Positions 17,779 to 26,884 of a stretch of 64,000 nt of DNA are shown here, piece by piece; the stretch's first letter is position 1, and each line of letters opens with the position of its first letter. The translations under genes were made by a program, and so were the position numbers. The notes beneath the pieces were generated by a model. It was not told the DNA's origin. It did not search any database and saw only the letters and a list, made by a program, of their open reading frames with translations. Source of the DNA: CBDBBY01 sp965203215 (lineage in GTDB: Bacteria > Pseudomonadota > Alphaproteobacteria > Rhodobacterales > Rhodobacteraceae); contig CBDBBY010000001.1 of assembly GCA_965203215.1 (NCBI GenBank), positions 1,178,001 through 1,242,000 on the forward strand. Direction: 5' to 3'.

Positions 17779-18682
17779 TTTAGTGTCTGGCAGAGAATCT
17801 GTTGTTTTCGACTGCGATTGGCTTGACGGGTCCTTCCGAACCGCATTCTTTTGAGTGGCAGCGAGTCCGGTTCTGGCACAGGGATTCAACTTCCACTTAA
17901 AAACGAAAGCGGAAGCGAGCGGCGCCGGAGACACGGAGAAAACCAAGGGCAATTGAAGCGCTTCGGAGCGCGCCAGTGTTATATGGATCCGGCCCGCGCA
18001 TCTCCATGCAGGCCAGCGGAACGAGCGTTGCCGCATCAAACAGGACAGACACAGGACAACGCCTGACCCGGCAATGGTTTGAGGTTATTGAAGGCATTCA
18101 AGCAAACAATAAAATCTGCGGGACGCACAACGCATTGCCCATCTGACCTCTCCGACAACCATCGATTTCACGTCCGGGCTGATTTGGTGCAGTTGAAGCA
18201 ACTTCGCGGATCCGCAGAGGCGTGCCTCGAAACCCCGGTTCGACTAATAACCTACGTCAACGGGCCATCAAGTGCTCAGATTGGTATAGGATCCATGCCG
18301 AAACGATCACTGGCATACTCGGGTTCTGCCTCGAGGCAGATCGCTGCCAGACCGTAGACCTTCATGCCGCCGTTCTGGCCGGGTTGGCTCCCACTTCGCG
18401 GAATAGTGGGAAATTCGCGGGCAGCGAGCGATCAGCAGGCATTTGGATGCATCCAGAATGATGCCGCTTTCCCAATTCGAATCACATTCCTGCATGAAGG
18501 TCTTCGCCTCTCGCCGACGAAGGGCCGATAAACCACGCAAATGCTTCGTCTCGGCAGTCGCATGCAAATTCGATGCTCGTTCCAGTCCGGAAACTCGCGT
18601 CGACCCGCTCAAAAGTTTTTGAATTTCAACGTTGACTTCCATTCGATCAAGAGCGATAGGCGGCTGATTGGAGATCACGCCA
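17779..18682. other. Long stretch with no intact gene; possible IS110-type fragment
   Basis: About 900 bp between the NlpD-like gene and the VOC gene. No convincing complete gene, tRNA or terminator is seen. A plus-strand frame at about 18290-18461 reads LAGLAPTSRNSGKFAGSE, resembling the C-terminal region of IS110-family transposases, but nothing else of the element is evident. The stretch looks like decayed mobile DNA at the junction between conserved operons and an accessory block. Confidence 0.45.
18290..18461 (+). pseudogene. Possible C-terminal remnant of an IS110-family transposase
   Basis: A short frame contains LAGLAPTSRNSGKFAGSERSAG, close in pattern to the conserved 'LAGLAP..RDSGK..G' segment in IS110-family transposases. 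No RuvC-like N-terminal half, inverted ends or flanking repeat is seen, so this is at most a small relic. Confidence 0.25.
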
Positions 18683-19126
18683 ATGTTACTAGGAAGCGTA
18701 CACCCAATAACCGATGTGTGCGTCCTCGTGGAGGACATTGAGCGATCTATTCAATTCTACACCGAAAAATTAGGCTTCAAGCTTCGGCGTCGAGCAGAGG
18801 GATTTGCGGACTTCGCCGGTGCCGGACTGACGCTTGCCGCTTGGGAAATCGATCACATCCATGAGCACACCGGCGTGTCGAACCGGCGCGCGCCTGCAGG
18901 CGCGCTCAAGGGCTGCATCGCTCTGGAGCTCGAGTCTCCTGCGGTGCTGGACAAACTTTACAAAGAACTCAGCGAACGCGGCGTGGAATTCCAAGCTCCT
19001 CCGAAGAGCTTCGTCTGGAACGCGTATGCGGCCTACTTCACCGACCCCGACGATACGCTTTGGGAGCTCTACGCGTGGGAGGAGGGAGGCCCGGGCGATT
19101 ACCACGAAACCCTTGGCGGCGGCTGA
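18683..19126 (+). CDS. VOC-superfamily protein (glyoxalase/dioxygenase-like)
   Basis: 147 residues from the ATG at 18683, with GGAG about eight bases upstream (a TTG at 18668 is the alternative). The paired beta-alpha-beta-beta-beta modules of the vicinal oxygen chelate fold are clear: the first begins DVCVLVEDIERSIQFYTEKLGF and the second ends AAYFTDPDDTLWELYAW. A His near the N-terminus is replaced by Asp-Val-Cys and a Glu is present near the C-terminus (LWEL), so the metal site and reaction cannot be assigned. It precedes the NMT1-type importer genes on the same strand. Confidence 0.75.
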   Translation: MLLGSVHPITDVCVLVEDIERSIQFYTEKLGFKLRRRAEGFADFAGAGLTLAAWEIDHIHEHTGVSNRRAPAGALKGCIALELESPAVLDKLYKELSERGVEFQAPPKSFVWNAYAAYFTDPDDTLWELYAWEEGGPGDYHETLGGG

Positions 19127-19253
19127 AAGCGGTTTCGAGCCTGCAATGACAGCGACACTTCAGCCAAGTCTGCTGATTTGGAGCAGGCAGACCTCTCTAG
19201 AACGGCGCAACCACTGATCAAGAACTCGATATCCCGCAATCATGGAGAAAGAA

Positions 19254-20303
19254 ATGCAAAAATATCCCCGCGAAATGGACCGAAGGACGGTCCTGAAGTC
19301 TTTCGCTGCCGGTGCGGCCGCGATCGGGCCCGGCCTGGCGCTCACGATTCCAAGTGCTGCCGGCGCCGCGGCGAAGGTCACTATCAAATACGACTGGCTG
19401 ATTTCGAACGGACAAATCGGCGACGTCGTTGCGGTCGAGAACGGGTATTTCGAGGAAGCCGGTTTCGAGGTTGAATTCAGCCCCGGCGGCCCGAATTCCC
19501 AAACGGTCCCGCCGGTGATCTCCGGCGCTGCGACACTGGGTCAGTTCTCGGAAACCACCCAGCTCTTCCATGCGCGCGCAAGCGGCGTTCCCGTGAAAAT
19601 ACTCGCTTGCGGATACAGGACAGGGCCTTACGCCTTCACCTCAAAACCCGCGAAGCCGCTTCGCACGGCCGCAGACCTTGCGGGCCTTCGCATTGGCGTC
19701 CAGCCGACGGCGCGATTCATTATTGACGCGATCGCAGCAAAGAACGGAATCGACCTCGCTGACCTGACGATAGTCAGCGTTGGGTTTGACAAGGGTCCAC
19801 TCGTCCGGGACGAAGTTGATACCATCGGCGGGTGGATTACCAACACGCAGGCGCTCAGTGTCGTCGGAGACGATCGGATTGATCTTCTCGTAAGGGATCT
19901 CGGTTTGCCCTCGTACGCGAACACGTACTTCGCGACCGACGAAGCGATAGAAACGAACTCTGACACCCTCGCCGACTTCATTGGCGCAGCGGCCAAGGGA
20001 TGGGGCTGGACACACGCCAATCCGGAAGAGGCCGTTCGCAAGACTGTTGAGGCGTATCCCGCGCTCAGCTTGGAATGGGAACTCAGGACCATCGGACTTG
20101 TTTTGGAATTGAGCTTCGACTCGGACACTGTGAGGGATGGCTGGGGCACATTCGATCCGGCATTGCTCGAGGAGCAGCTGTCGATCTTCGACGATATCGG
20201 CCAATTCCCAGGCGGACGCCCGGCGCTTGAAGATGTATACACTTCAAAGATCTTGGAAATGACCGCAGACCGGCGTCCAAGACTCGGTTCGCCGAGCGCT
20301 TAG
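19254..20303 (+). CDS. ABC importer substrate-binding protein, NMT1/SsuA type, Tat leader
   Basis: 349 residues from the ATG at 19254, chosen because GGAG lies six bases upstream; an ATG at 19242 is also in frame. The N-terminus carries a twin-arginine leader (MDRRTVLKSFAAGAAAIG) before the mature part. The fold is of the NMT1/THI5-like and SsuA-like binding proteins: KYDWLISNGQIGDVVAVENGYFEEAGFEVE at the start and LRTAADLAGLRIGVQPTARF in the middle. Relatives bind thiamine pyrimidines, aliphatic sulfonates, nitrate or aromatic acids; which applies here is not visible. ATPase and permease genes follow directly. Confidence 0.85.
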   Translation: MQKYPREMDRRTVLKSFAAGAAAIGPGLALTIPSAAGAAAKVTIKYDWLISNGQIGDVVAVENGYFEEAGFEVEFSPGGPNSQTVPPVISGAATLGQFSETTQLFHARASGVPVKILACGYRTGPYAFTSKPAKPLRTAADLAGLRIGVQPTARFIIDAIAAKNGIDLADLTIVSVGFDKGPLVRDEVDTIGGWITNTQALSVVGDDRIDLLVRDLGLPSYANTYFATDEAIETNSDTLADFIGAAAKGWGWTHANPEEAVRKTVEAYPALSLEWELRTIGLVLELSFDSDTVRDGWGTFDPALLEEQLSIFDDIGQFPGGRPALEDVYTSKILEMTADRRPRLGSPSA

Positions 20304-20309
20304 TCCTGG

Positions 20310-21080
20310 ATGCATGCCGCGATCAAGACGAGTTCGCTCGAGCTCGGCTACCGCAACGATGCGGAAACGGTTTCGGTCCTCGGCGGCGTCAACCTCACTG
20401 TCGCCGCCGGGGAATTCCTGTCGATCATCGGACCGTCCGGTTGCGGCAAATCGACACTGCTTCGGGTTGTCGCGGATCTTCTTGACCCGCTCAGCGGTGA
20501 TATCCAGATTCTCGGCAAAAGCCCGAGCGCGGCTCGCCGCGAGCGCGAGGTCGGCTTTGTATTCCAAGATCCGACGCTGCTCCCGTGGCGAACCGTCAAA
20601 GCCAATATAGAGTTGCCTAGTGCAATTGGAGGAAAGCGAACCGCAGACGCGCCGAAAAGCCGATCAGCCGAACTTTCCAAAATGCTCGGCATCGACGATC
20701 TCGGCAGCCGTTACCCGCGACAGCTGTCTGGCGGGCAGCGCCAAAGGGTCGCGATCGCGCGCGCATTGCTGACCGAACCAAAACTCTTGCTGATGGACGA
20801 GCCGTTCGGCGCTCTCGATGAGATCACGCGCGACCGGCTGAATGATGAATTGCTCCGGATTTGGCGACGAACTGGAACAACTGTCCTTTTCATCACGCAC
20901 TCGATCATGGAGGCCGTTTATCTCGGCCAGCGGGTCATGGTGCTCGGTTCGCGTCCGGGGCGAGTGCTCTCCATCAAGGACTTGCGCAACGCAAAGACGC
21001 CGGACAATCGCTGCCGACGGGAGGATCCCGCGATCATCTCGGCCATGACGGAGATGCGAAGCATGCTGGAGGGCGCCTGA
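20310..21080 (+). CDS. ABC importer ATP-binding protein (SsuB/TauB-type)
   Basis: 256 residues. Energises the importer encoded by the neighbouring binding-protein and permease genes. Walker A GPSGCGKST lies near residues 43-51, the Q-loop in FVFQDPTLLPWR, the signature LSGGQRQRVAIARAL, Walker B LLLMDEPFGALD, and the H-loop in LFITHSIMEA. Sequence and size match the nitrate/sulfonate/taurine ATPase group. It starts 6 bp after the binding-protein stop and its stop overlaps the permease start (TGATG). Confidence 0.93.
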   Translation: MHAAIKTSSLELGYRNDAETVSVLGGVNLTVAAGEFLSIIGPSGCGKSTLLRVVADLLDPLSGDIQILGKSPSAARREREVGFVFQDPTLLPWRTVKANIELPSAIGGKRTADAPKSRSAELSKMLGIDDLGSRYPRQLSGGQRQRVAIARALLTEPKLLLMDEPFGALDEITRDRLNDELLRIWRRTGTTVLFITHSIMEAVYLGQRVMVLGSRPGRVLSIKDLRNAKTPDNRCRREDPAIISAMTEMRSMLEGA

Positions 21081-21850
21081 TGCTGCCGGCACGCATTCCC
21101 AACGCTTTGCGGATCCTTCTTCCCGTTCTTGGAGCAGCTTCAATCATTCTGGCATGGCAGTTCCTCCTGCCCTTGGCAGGTGTTCCCCCTTACATTGCGC
21201 CGACGCCGACTCGGATTGCGGCGGCATTCGCCAACCAGTGGCCGCTGCTACTGGACAATTTGTGGCCAACCATGGCGGAAAGCCTGGCGGGCTTTCTGTT
21301 CGGCAACCTGGCGGCGGTTATTCTCGCCGTGGCGTTCGTTTACAGCCGGACGTTGAACAGCGCCTACTTTCCTGTGGTCTTATTTTTCAACACGATCCCG
21401 ATTCTTGCCTTGTCGCCCATAATAATTCTGATCTTCGGACTCGGAATGCTGCCGAAAATCGTGATCGCTTCCGTCATCTGCTTTTTTCCGACTCTCGTGA
21501 ACATGGTCCGGGGACTGAACTCTGCGGCCGCGAGCGAACACGAATTGTTCCGGGTGCTTTCGGCAACACCTTGGGAAACGTTCTGGCGGCTCCGCCTCCC
21601 CCGATCCATGCCGATGCTGTTTTCGTCGCTCCGAATCGCATCGGCGACCGCAGTCATCGGAGCCATCGTCGGCGAGTGGATCGGTTCGGACAAGGGCTTG
21701 GGCGCGCTCATCATCCAAGCGACGTTCAACTACCAGACGGAGCGACTATACGCCGCGATCGTGCTGTCCTCTTCAATGGCGATCATTCTGTTTCTCATGG
21801 TTGTTTTCGTCGAGCGGCGGGTGGCCGCTTGGTCATACGAAATCGCCTGA
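21080..21850 (+). CDS. ABC importer permease (SsuC/TauC-type)
   Basis: 256 residues, about six membrane helices. The start is the ATG at 21080, sharing one base with the ATPase stop. The inner-membrane transport-system signature region for docking the ATPase reads EHELFRVLSATPWETFWRLRLP (about 155-176). The stretch AVIGAIVGEWIGSDKGLGALI is typical of the SsuC/TauC/ThiX group. It completes a three-gene importer with the NMT1-type binding protein. Confidence 0.92.
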   Translation: MLPARIPNALRILLPVLGAASIILAWQFLLPLAGVPPYIAPTPTRIAAAFANQWPLLLDNLWPTMAESLAGFLFGNLAAVILAVAFVYSRTLNSAYFPVVLFFNTIPILALSPIIILIFGLGMLPKIVIASVICFFPTLVNMVRGLNSAAASEHELFRVLSATPWETFWRLRLPRSMPMLFSSLRIASATAVIGAIVGEWIGSDKGLGALIIQATFNYQTERLYAAIVLSSSMAIILFLMVVFVERRVAAWSYEIA

Positions 21851-22090
21851 CCGGCTTGGCTCCTTCATCGCGCGAAGCACAGGACTTCGCCTCGCTCCGC
21901 AGGTCCAAAGATCCGCAGCATGGCAAATGCGAACCGGAGAAAACGTATCCCGGAACGGAGCGGCAGTTGCCAATTTTGAAACAATGGTCGAGGCCAATGC
22001 AGACCGGCCCGCGTCCGCCGCGTCTTGACAAAACCTGAGACCTGACCGACGAAATTCATTCTTCAACAAGCGAGCAATGGAGGCAGTCTG

Positions 22091-22849
22091 ATGCCGCGCG
22101 ATAGAACCGCTTTGATCACGGGCGCCGGTTCCGGCGTGGGGCGGGCCGCAGCGCTGGCGCTGGGCGGCAGCGGTTTCCGGCTTGTGCTTGCCGGCAGGAA
22201 TATCGAGACTTTGAACGGAACATTGAAATTGCTGAAGGCCACCAACGGCAATTGCGCCATATCGGTCGCCGCCGATGTTTCGGTGCCTGATGACGTCGAA
22301 TCCCTTTTTTCGGAGGCGAAGCGCGAGCTTGGCCGACTCGATGTTCTTTTCAACAATGCGGGCATCGCCGCTCCGCCGGTCCCGATGGAAGATTTGCCGG
22401 TTGAAGAATGGAACAAATGCATCGCGGTCAACCTCACAGGATCGTTCCTGTGCAGCCGGCAGGCCATCCGGATCATGAAGGAGCAGGCTCCGCAAGGCGG
22501 GCGAATCATCAACAACGGATCGGTCTCCGCATACTCTCCGAGGCCGAATTCGGCCCCCTATACCTCCAGCAAGCATGCGATCAGCGGCCTGACAAAAAGC
22601 ATTTCGCTCGATTGCCGCAAGTACGGAATCGCTTGCAGCCAGATCGATATCGGAAACGCCGATACGAACCTTGCCGCCAAATTCAAGACGGGAGTTCCCC
22701 AAGCGTCGGGCGACGTTCGAACGGAGCCGGTATTCGACGTCTCGCGATGCGGCGAAGCGGTTGCCTACATCGCGAATCTGCCGCTGGACGTAAACATCCA
22801 GTTCATGACTATCATGGCCACGAACATGCCATTCGTCGGAAGAGGCTGA
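22091..22849 (+). CDS. Short-chain dehydrogenase/reductase (classical SDR)
   Basis: 252 residues. NAD(P)-binding TGAGSGVGRAAAL (about 10-22) and NNAG (about 88-91) are present, as is the catalytic Ser of NNGSVSAYSP and the YTSSK catalytic motif (about 157-161). All residues for a working oxidoreductase are therefore in place. GGAGG lies seven bases before the ATG. It follows the NMT1-type importer by about 240 bp on the same strand and may act on the imported compound, but that link is only positional. Confidence 0.9.
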   Translation: MPRDRTALITGAGSGVGRAAALALGGSGFRLVLAGRNIETLNGTLKLLKATNGNCAISVAADVSVPDDVESLFSEAKRELGRLDVLFNNAGIAAPPVPMEDLPVEEWNKCIAVNLTGSFLCSRQAIRIMKEQAPQGGRIINNGSVSAYSPRPNSAPYTSSKHAISGLTKSISLDCRKYGIACSQIDIGNADTNLAAKFKTGVPQASGDVRTEPVFDVSRCGEAVAYIANLPLDVNIQFMTIMATNMPFVGRG

Positions 22850-22915
22850 TTGTTTCAGGGCATGGCTGAATATCGTCCGATCCGACCGATTCAAGACGAA
22901 ACGAGGGCTTGCGCA

Positions 22916-23764
22916 TCAGCTAAGCGATATGCCGACGCCGCGCTTTCCGGCAAGGTAAGTTACATACTGCCAAGCGACCCGCCCTGAGCGCGCGCCTCTC
23001 GTCTGTTGCCACTCGATAGCTTCCGCCGATAGCTCTTCCGGTCCAGCCGGTATCTTGAAATGAAGGCAGTACTGCTCGACCATCTCAAGAAATTGAGTCT
23101 GGCTGCACGGATGAAAACCCAGCCATAGCCCGAATCGATCCGACAGCGACACCTTTTCGTCAACTGCTTCCGAAGGACTTATCGCGGTCGAACGTTCATT
23201 TTCGATCATGTCCCGCGGCATAAGGTGCCGACGGTTCGAAGTGGCATAAAACAGCACGTTCGCAGGGCGGCCTTCTACGCCGCCGTCGAGCACTGCCTTC
23301 AAGGATTTGTACTGCTGCTCGTCCCGAGCGAACGACAAGTCGTCGCAGAAAATGACGAATCGCTCGGACCGCGACTTCAGAAGGCCCAGAAGCCGTCCCA
23401 ATGAGGACAGATCCTCTCTCAGAAGTTCGATCAGCTTCAGGGAACCGTGCTCGGATGCGATGCTCGCGTGGACCGCCTTGACCAAGGACGACTTGCCCAT
23501 GCCCCTCGCTCCCCAGAGAAGGGCGTTGTTGGCGGGAAATCCTTGAGCGAAGTGCTTCGTATTCTGCAAAAGGACGCGTTTTGAGCCCTCAATCCCGACC
23601 AATAGGGACAAGCCGACCCTGTTGACTCGACGTATCGGATCCAGCCGGTCCGGAGACACGCGCCATACATACGCGTCGGTTTGGCTGAAATCCGGGGCAT
23701 CGGCGGGCGGCGGGGAAATCCGTTCAAGCGCTTCCGCAATCCGCTCGGCTATCGAATCGTCCAT
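22916..23764 (-). CDS. DUF815-type P-loop ATPase
   Basis: 282 residues from the ATG at 23764 (MDDSIAERIAEAL). A longer frame from 23845 would overlap tatC and is less likely. The Walker A-like GARGMGKSSLVKA is at about residue 92-104 and the Walker B-like FVIFCDDLSF at about 141-150. The order and C-terminal LSDRFGLWLGFHPC match the DUF815 family of AAA-like ATPases, whose function is not established. It lies 34 bp after tatC on the same strand. In related genomes this gene is usually found near the sec/serS cluster. Confidence 0.85.
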   Translation of the reverse strand: MDDSIAERIAEALERISPPPADAPDFSQTDAYVWRVSPDRLDPIRRVNRVGLSLLVGIEGSKRVLLQNTKHFAQGFPANNALLWGARGMGKSSLVKAVHASIASEHGSLKLIELLREDLSSLGRLLGLLKSRSERFVIFCDDLSFARDEQQYKSLKAVLDGGVEGRPANVLFYATSNRRHLMPRDMIENERSTAISPSEAVDEKVSLSDRFGLWLGFHPCSQTQFLEMVEQYCLHFKIPAGPEELSAEAIEWQQTRGARSGRVAWQYVTYLAGKRGVGISLS

Positions 23765-23798
23765 CGAAGGGATTGTTCCTACTTGGGATGCGGACTGT

Positions 23799-24695
23799 CT
23801 AATCCGAGCCGGACCGACCGTCGACCGCGTCATCTTCGTCTTCAAAAAGCAGCCCTTGCTCCGCCAGCTCTTTGTTGCGCTTCTTTTCGACCCGGCGAAC
23901 CAGAATGATCGATACTTCGTAAAGACCGTAAACGACGACGAAAAGTATGACCTGAGTGATCACATCGGGAGGCGTGACGACCGCAGCCACAGCTAGAATC
24001 CCTACGATCGCGTATTTCCTGACTTGGCCCAAGCCTTTGGCCGTAACTATTCCGGCCTTGCCCAAAAGCGTAAGCATTACAGGAAGCTGGAAACAGATTC
24101 CGAACGCGAGAATGAACTTGATTGTTAAAGACAGGTATTCGGCGACCGAGCCTTGGAAGGTAATGCCGGCCGCCTCGAGAGCGCCGGGCGGCAAAGTCCC
24201 GTCCGTTGCGCCAAGCTGGTCGCCGTCGACAATAGGCGATGAGCCCTGCTGTTGAAATCCCAGGAAAAAATCGAATGCGAGCGGAATAACGATGTAAAAT
24301 GCGAAAGCCGCGCCAAGGAAGAACATGAACGGCGATGCGATCAGAAAGGGAAGAAAGACATTCTTTTCAGTCCTGTAAAGTCCCGGCGCGACGAAACGCC
24401 ACATCTGGTAGCTGATTACCGGAAACGCGAGCACGAAGCCGCCCATCAGGGAAATCCGGACCGCGACGAAAAACCCTTCCTGCAGCTTGATCAGAATCAA
24501 GCCGCATTCCTGACTCCTGTCGCTTAGCGCGCTGCAAATGGGGGCCGTCAGAAAATCGAATATCGGATTCCAGACCGTGAAGCAGATGACCATTCCGACA
24601 AGGAATGCAATGACTGAACGAATGAGTCTGCTGCGCAGTTCAGCGAGATGCTCGATGAGCGGCGCTTTGGTATCTTCGATTTCGTCGTCCTTCAT
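23799..24695 (-). CDS. tatC: Twin-arginine translocase subunit TatC
   Basis: 298 residues, six membrane helices. TatC recognises twin-arginine signal peptides and, with TatA and TatB, exports folded proteins. Family landmarks are HLAELRSRLIRSVIAF near the N-terminus, FFVAVRISLMGGFVLAFPVISYQMWRFVAPGL in the first third, and ADVITPPDV-like AVVTPPDVITQVILFVVVYGLYE near the end. A charged C-terminal tail (EKKRNKELAEQG) is present. It overlaps tatB by 4 bp. Likely clients in this window are the dismutase and the NMT1-type binding protein. Confidence 0.97.
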   Translation of the reverse strand: MKDDEIEDTKAPLIEHLAELRSRLIRSVIAFLVGMVICFTVWNPIFDFLTAPICSALSDRSQECGLILIKLQEGFFVAVRISLMGGFVLAFPVISYQMWRFVAPGLYRTEKNVFLPFLIASPFMFFLGAAFAFYIVIPLAFDFFLGFQQQGSSPIVDGDQLGATDGTLPPGALEAAGITFQGSVAEYLSLTIKFILAFGICFQLPVMLTLLGKAGIVTAKGLGQVRKYAIVGILAVAAVVTPPDVITQVILFVVVYGLYEVSIILVRRVEKKRNKELAEQGLLFEDEDDAVDGRSGSD

Positions 24696-25228
24696 CCGTC
24701 GGCCTTGGACGCCGATTCCGCTTTGGCGGCAGCGGGTTCCGGCGATTCCGCCTCTTTCGGCTCCGCTTCGGTCGCCATTGCGGCTTCCGAGCGCGCCGGC
24801 TGCGGCGCAGCCGCTTCCGCGGAAGAAGTGCTGGTCTGGACGGCGCTCATCGAATCCTCTGCTGCGTCTGAATCTTTCGCAGCTGCGGAAGATTCAGCCT
24901 TCGACCCCGCCGGTTCCGCGGCACTGGCAGAACCGGCTTGGTCCAGGCCGGTTTTCCACCCGCCTTTGAATCGATCCGCCGCGTCCTGAACCGCATCGAG
25001 CCCGAGACTCTTGGCGGACCGCAGCGCCTTCAGATCGGAAGTGATGTCGGATACGCCGGACTCGTCTGCGGCTTGATTCATCGCCCGCTGAAATTCGCGC
25101 GCCAAGTTCCGCATTTTCGCGGTGAACCGACCGAGCGCCTTGAACATGCCGGGAAGGTCTTTCGGACCCACCACGATGAGCGCGACGATTCCAATTACAA
25201 GAAGCTCGGTCCAGCCGATGTCGAACAT
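24692..25228 (-). CDS. tatB: Twin-arginine translocase subunit TatB
   Basis: 178 residues. The TatB N-terminus MFDIGWTELLVIGIVALIVVGPKDLP forms the single membrane helix and the hinge. It is followed by an amphipathic helix (FKALGRFTAKMRNLAREFQRAM) and a long Ala/Glu/Ser-rich tail of about 90 residues that is probably unstructured. TatB works with TatC as the signal-peptide receptor. It sits between tatA (16 bp gap) and tatC (4 bp overlap). Confidence 0.95.
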   Translation of the reverse strand: MFDIGWTELLVIGIVALIVVGPKDLPGMFKALGRFTAKMRNLAREFQRAMNQAADESGVSDITSDLKALRSAKSLGLDAVQDAADRFKGGWKTGLDQAGSASAAEPAGSKAESSAAAKDSDAAEDSMSAVQTSTSSAEAAAPQPARSEAAMATEAEPKEAESPEPAAAKAESASKADG

Positions 25229-25244
25229 TCAATCAGCTTGCTGC

Positions 25245-25460
25245 TCAGGAAACCTGTTGCTTCTCTTCCGACTTGCCTTCTATCTCTTGTTCAGAGGCAG
25301 CGGTGTCGAGTTCCTTCTTTTCCTCGGCAACACCTTTCTTGAAGGCAGTAATTCCTTTGCCCATCTCGCCCATGAGCGACGCGATCTTTCCGCGCCCGAA
25401 CAGCACCAGGACCACGATTACGATCAATAGAAGTCCCGGAAGCCCGATATTGTTCAGCAT
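25245..25460 (-). CDS. tatA: Twin-arginine translocase subunit TatA
   Basis: 71 residues: one N-terminal membrane helix (LPGLLLIVIVVLVLFGRGKI), the FG hinge, the amphipathic helix ASLMGEMGKGITAFKKGV and an acidic/basic tail. TatA oligomers form the conducting part of the Tat system. First gene of tatABC; about 200 bp without a gene lies upstream, where the promoter should be. Confidence 0.95.
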   Translation of the reverse strand: MLNNIGLPGLLLIVIVVLVLFGRGKIASLMGEMGKGITAFKKGVAEEKKELDTAASEQEIEGKSEEKQQVS

Positions 25461-25657
25461 TGGCTTACTCCATCTGGTTCATCGATCCGGCCTTCAACTC
25501 GGCCGATCAATCGGATTTCAAGCGCGGCGCGAACGCGCAAGCAGCTTCCCACGCCGCGCTTCTGCGGCAATTTCTATCAGCAACAGGAAAATTTGCAATC
25601 AAATCCGAGAGAGCGCCTTGCCGAGGCCTTTCGTTCTTTCGCATGCCGGTCGCGCCG

Positions 25658-26809
25658 TCATTCGCCGGACCGGGCCGATTCTAGTGGCTTGGCTTTTCCG
25701 GACTGGAACCTGCAAGGAAAGAGGTGGCAGCGGGTCCGGCGAATGCTGAGCCAAAGCGGCACTCCTTCCCGCGGCAAAAAGACGGAGGGCACGACCGCCT
25801 TGATGATCGATTGATCGCTTTCAAGCTTGAACTCGACAAGGCTCGCCGTCCCGAGGAACCGGGCGCGATGCACGGTTCCGCGGGCAGCGACGCCATCGAT
25901 TTGCGTCGGAACCGGACCGTTGCCGTTCCGGTCGAAATCTATGCGCACATGCTGCGGCCTCACCACGATTTCGACTTCAGTGCCGTCGACGATCCCCGGC
26001 GCGTCGAATTCTCCGAATACGGTGTCGGCGCTTCCGTTCGAAACGACTGAATGGACCATGTTTATGTCGGAGAAGAAAGCAGCGATGTCACGGTCCGCCG
26101 GCTTCAGGTAAAGTTGAATCGGCTCGCCGAACTGCACGATTCGGCCGTTTCGCATGACCGCGATCTCTTCCCCCATCTGCATCGCCTCGACCGGGTCGTG
26201 CGTGACAAGAAGGACAGCGGTGTTTTCCTCCTTCAGCATCGCAATCGTCTCTTCGCGAATCCCGTCTCGCAAGCGGTCGTCCAAGCTGGAAAAAGGCTCG
26301 TCGAGCAGCATGATTCCCGGCCTCGGCGCAAGCGCCCTCGCGAGCGCCACGCGCTGCTGCTCGCCGCCGGACAGCTCGTGCGGGTAGCTGTTTTCGTAGC
26401 CGCAAAGATTGACTTTCGAAAAAAGCTCCTCAACGCGGCGGCGGCGTTCGCGACGGCCGCAGGTCAAACCGAACGCGACATTTTCCGCCGCCGTGAGGTG
26501 GGGGAAAAGCGCGAGGTCCTGAAAAAGAAGACCGACCGGCCTTTGCTCCGGCGGCATGTGGCATCGCGAATCGGAAACGACATTCCCATCGATCAGAACG
26601 CGGCCGGAATTCTGCCGGTCGACGCCGGCAATGAGGCGGAGCGTCGTCGATTTCCCGCAGCCGGACTGGCCTAGGAGGCACGTCACCGCCCCCGGCATGA
26701 TCGACAGCGATACTTCGGAAACGACTTCCCGATCATCGAATCGCCGGGTTAAACATTCGACCGCGAGCCTAGGCGTACTCTTGGTGGACCCCACGTCGCA
26801 CTCCGTCAA
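25658..26809 (-). CDS. Orphan ABC-transporter ATP-binding protein, FbpC/PotA-like with TOBE-type C-terminus
   Basis: 383 residues from a TTG at 26809; a GTG at 26794 is equally possible and no ATG is available. Walker A LGQSGCGKST, Q-loop LLFQDLALFPH, signature LSGGEQQRVALARAL, Walker B IMLLDEPFSSLD and H-loop LLVTHDP are intact. The C-terminal 130 residues (VVRPQHVRIDFD and later FLGTASLVEFKLE) are of the TOBE type found in iron(III), sulfate, spermidine and sugar importers. No permease or binding protein gene lies next to it, so its transporter partner is unknown. Confidence 0.88.
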   Translation of the reverse strand: MTECDVGSTKSTPRLAVECLTRRFDDREVVSEVSLSIMPGAVTCLLGQSGCGKSTTLRLIAGVDRQNSGRVLIDGNVVSDSRCHMPPEQRPVGLLFQDLALFPHLTAAENVAFGLTCGRRERRRRVEELFSKVNLCGYENSYPHELSGGEQQRVALARALAPRPGIMLLDEPFSSLDDRLRDGIREETIAMLKEENTAVLLVTHDPVEAMQMGEEIAVMRNGRIVQFGEPIQLYLKPADRDIAAFFSDINMVHSVVSNGSADTVFGEFDAPGIVDGTEVEIVVRPQHVRIDFDRNGNGPVPTQIDGVAARGTVHRARFLGTASLVEFKLESDQSIIKAVVPSVFLPREGVPLWLSIRRTRCHLFPCRFQSGKAKPLESARSGE

Positions 26810-26884
26810 ATACCCGAGTGCGTTACTAGGTCTTTCGGGGCTATGTCAACCGTCCGAATTCGGCGCCTTTCGGCGTCGCATCCG

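Noticed and set aside
18215..18260. tRNA-like GGTTCGA in the 17.8-18.7 kb gap
   Set aside because: No pairing T-stem, acceptor stem or anticodon arm can be built around it.
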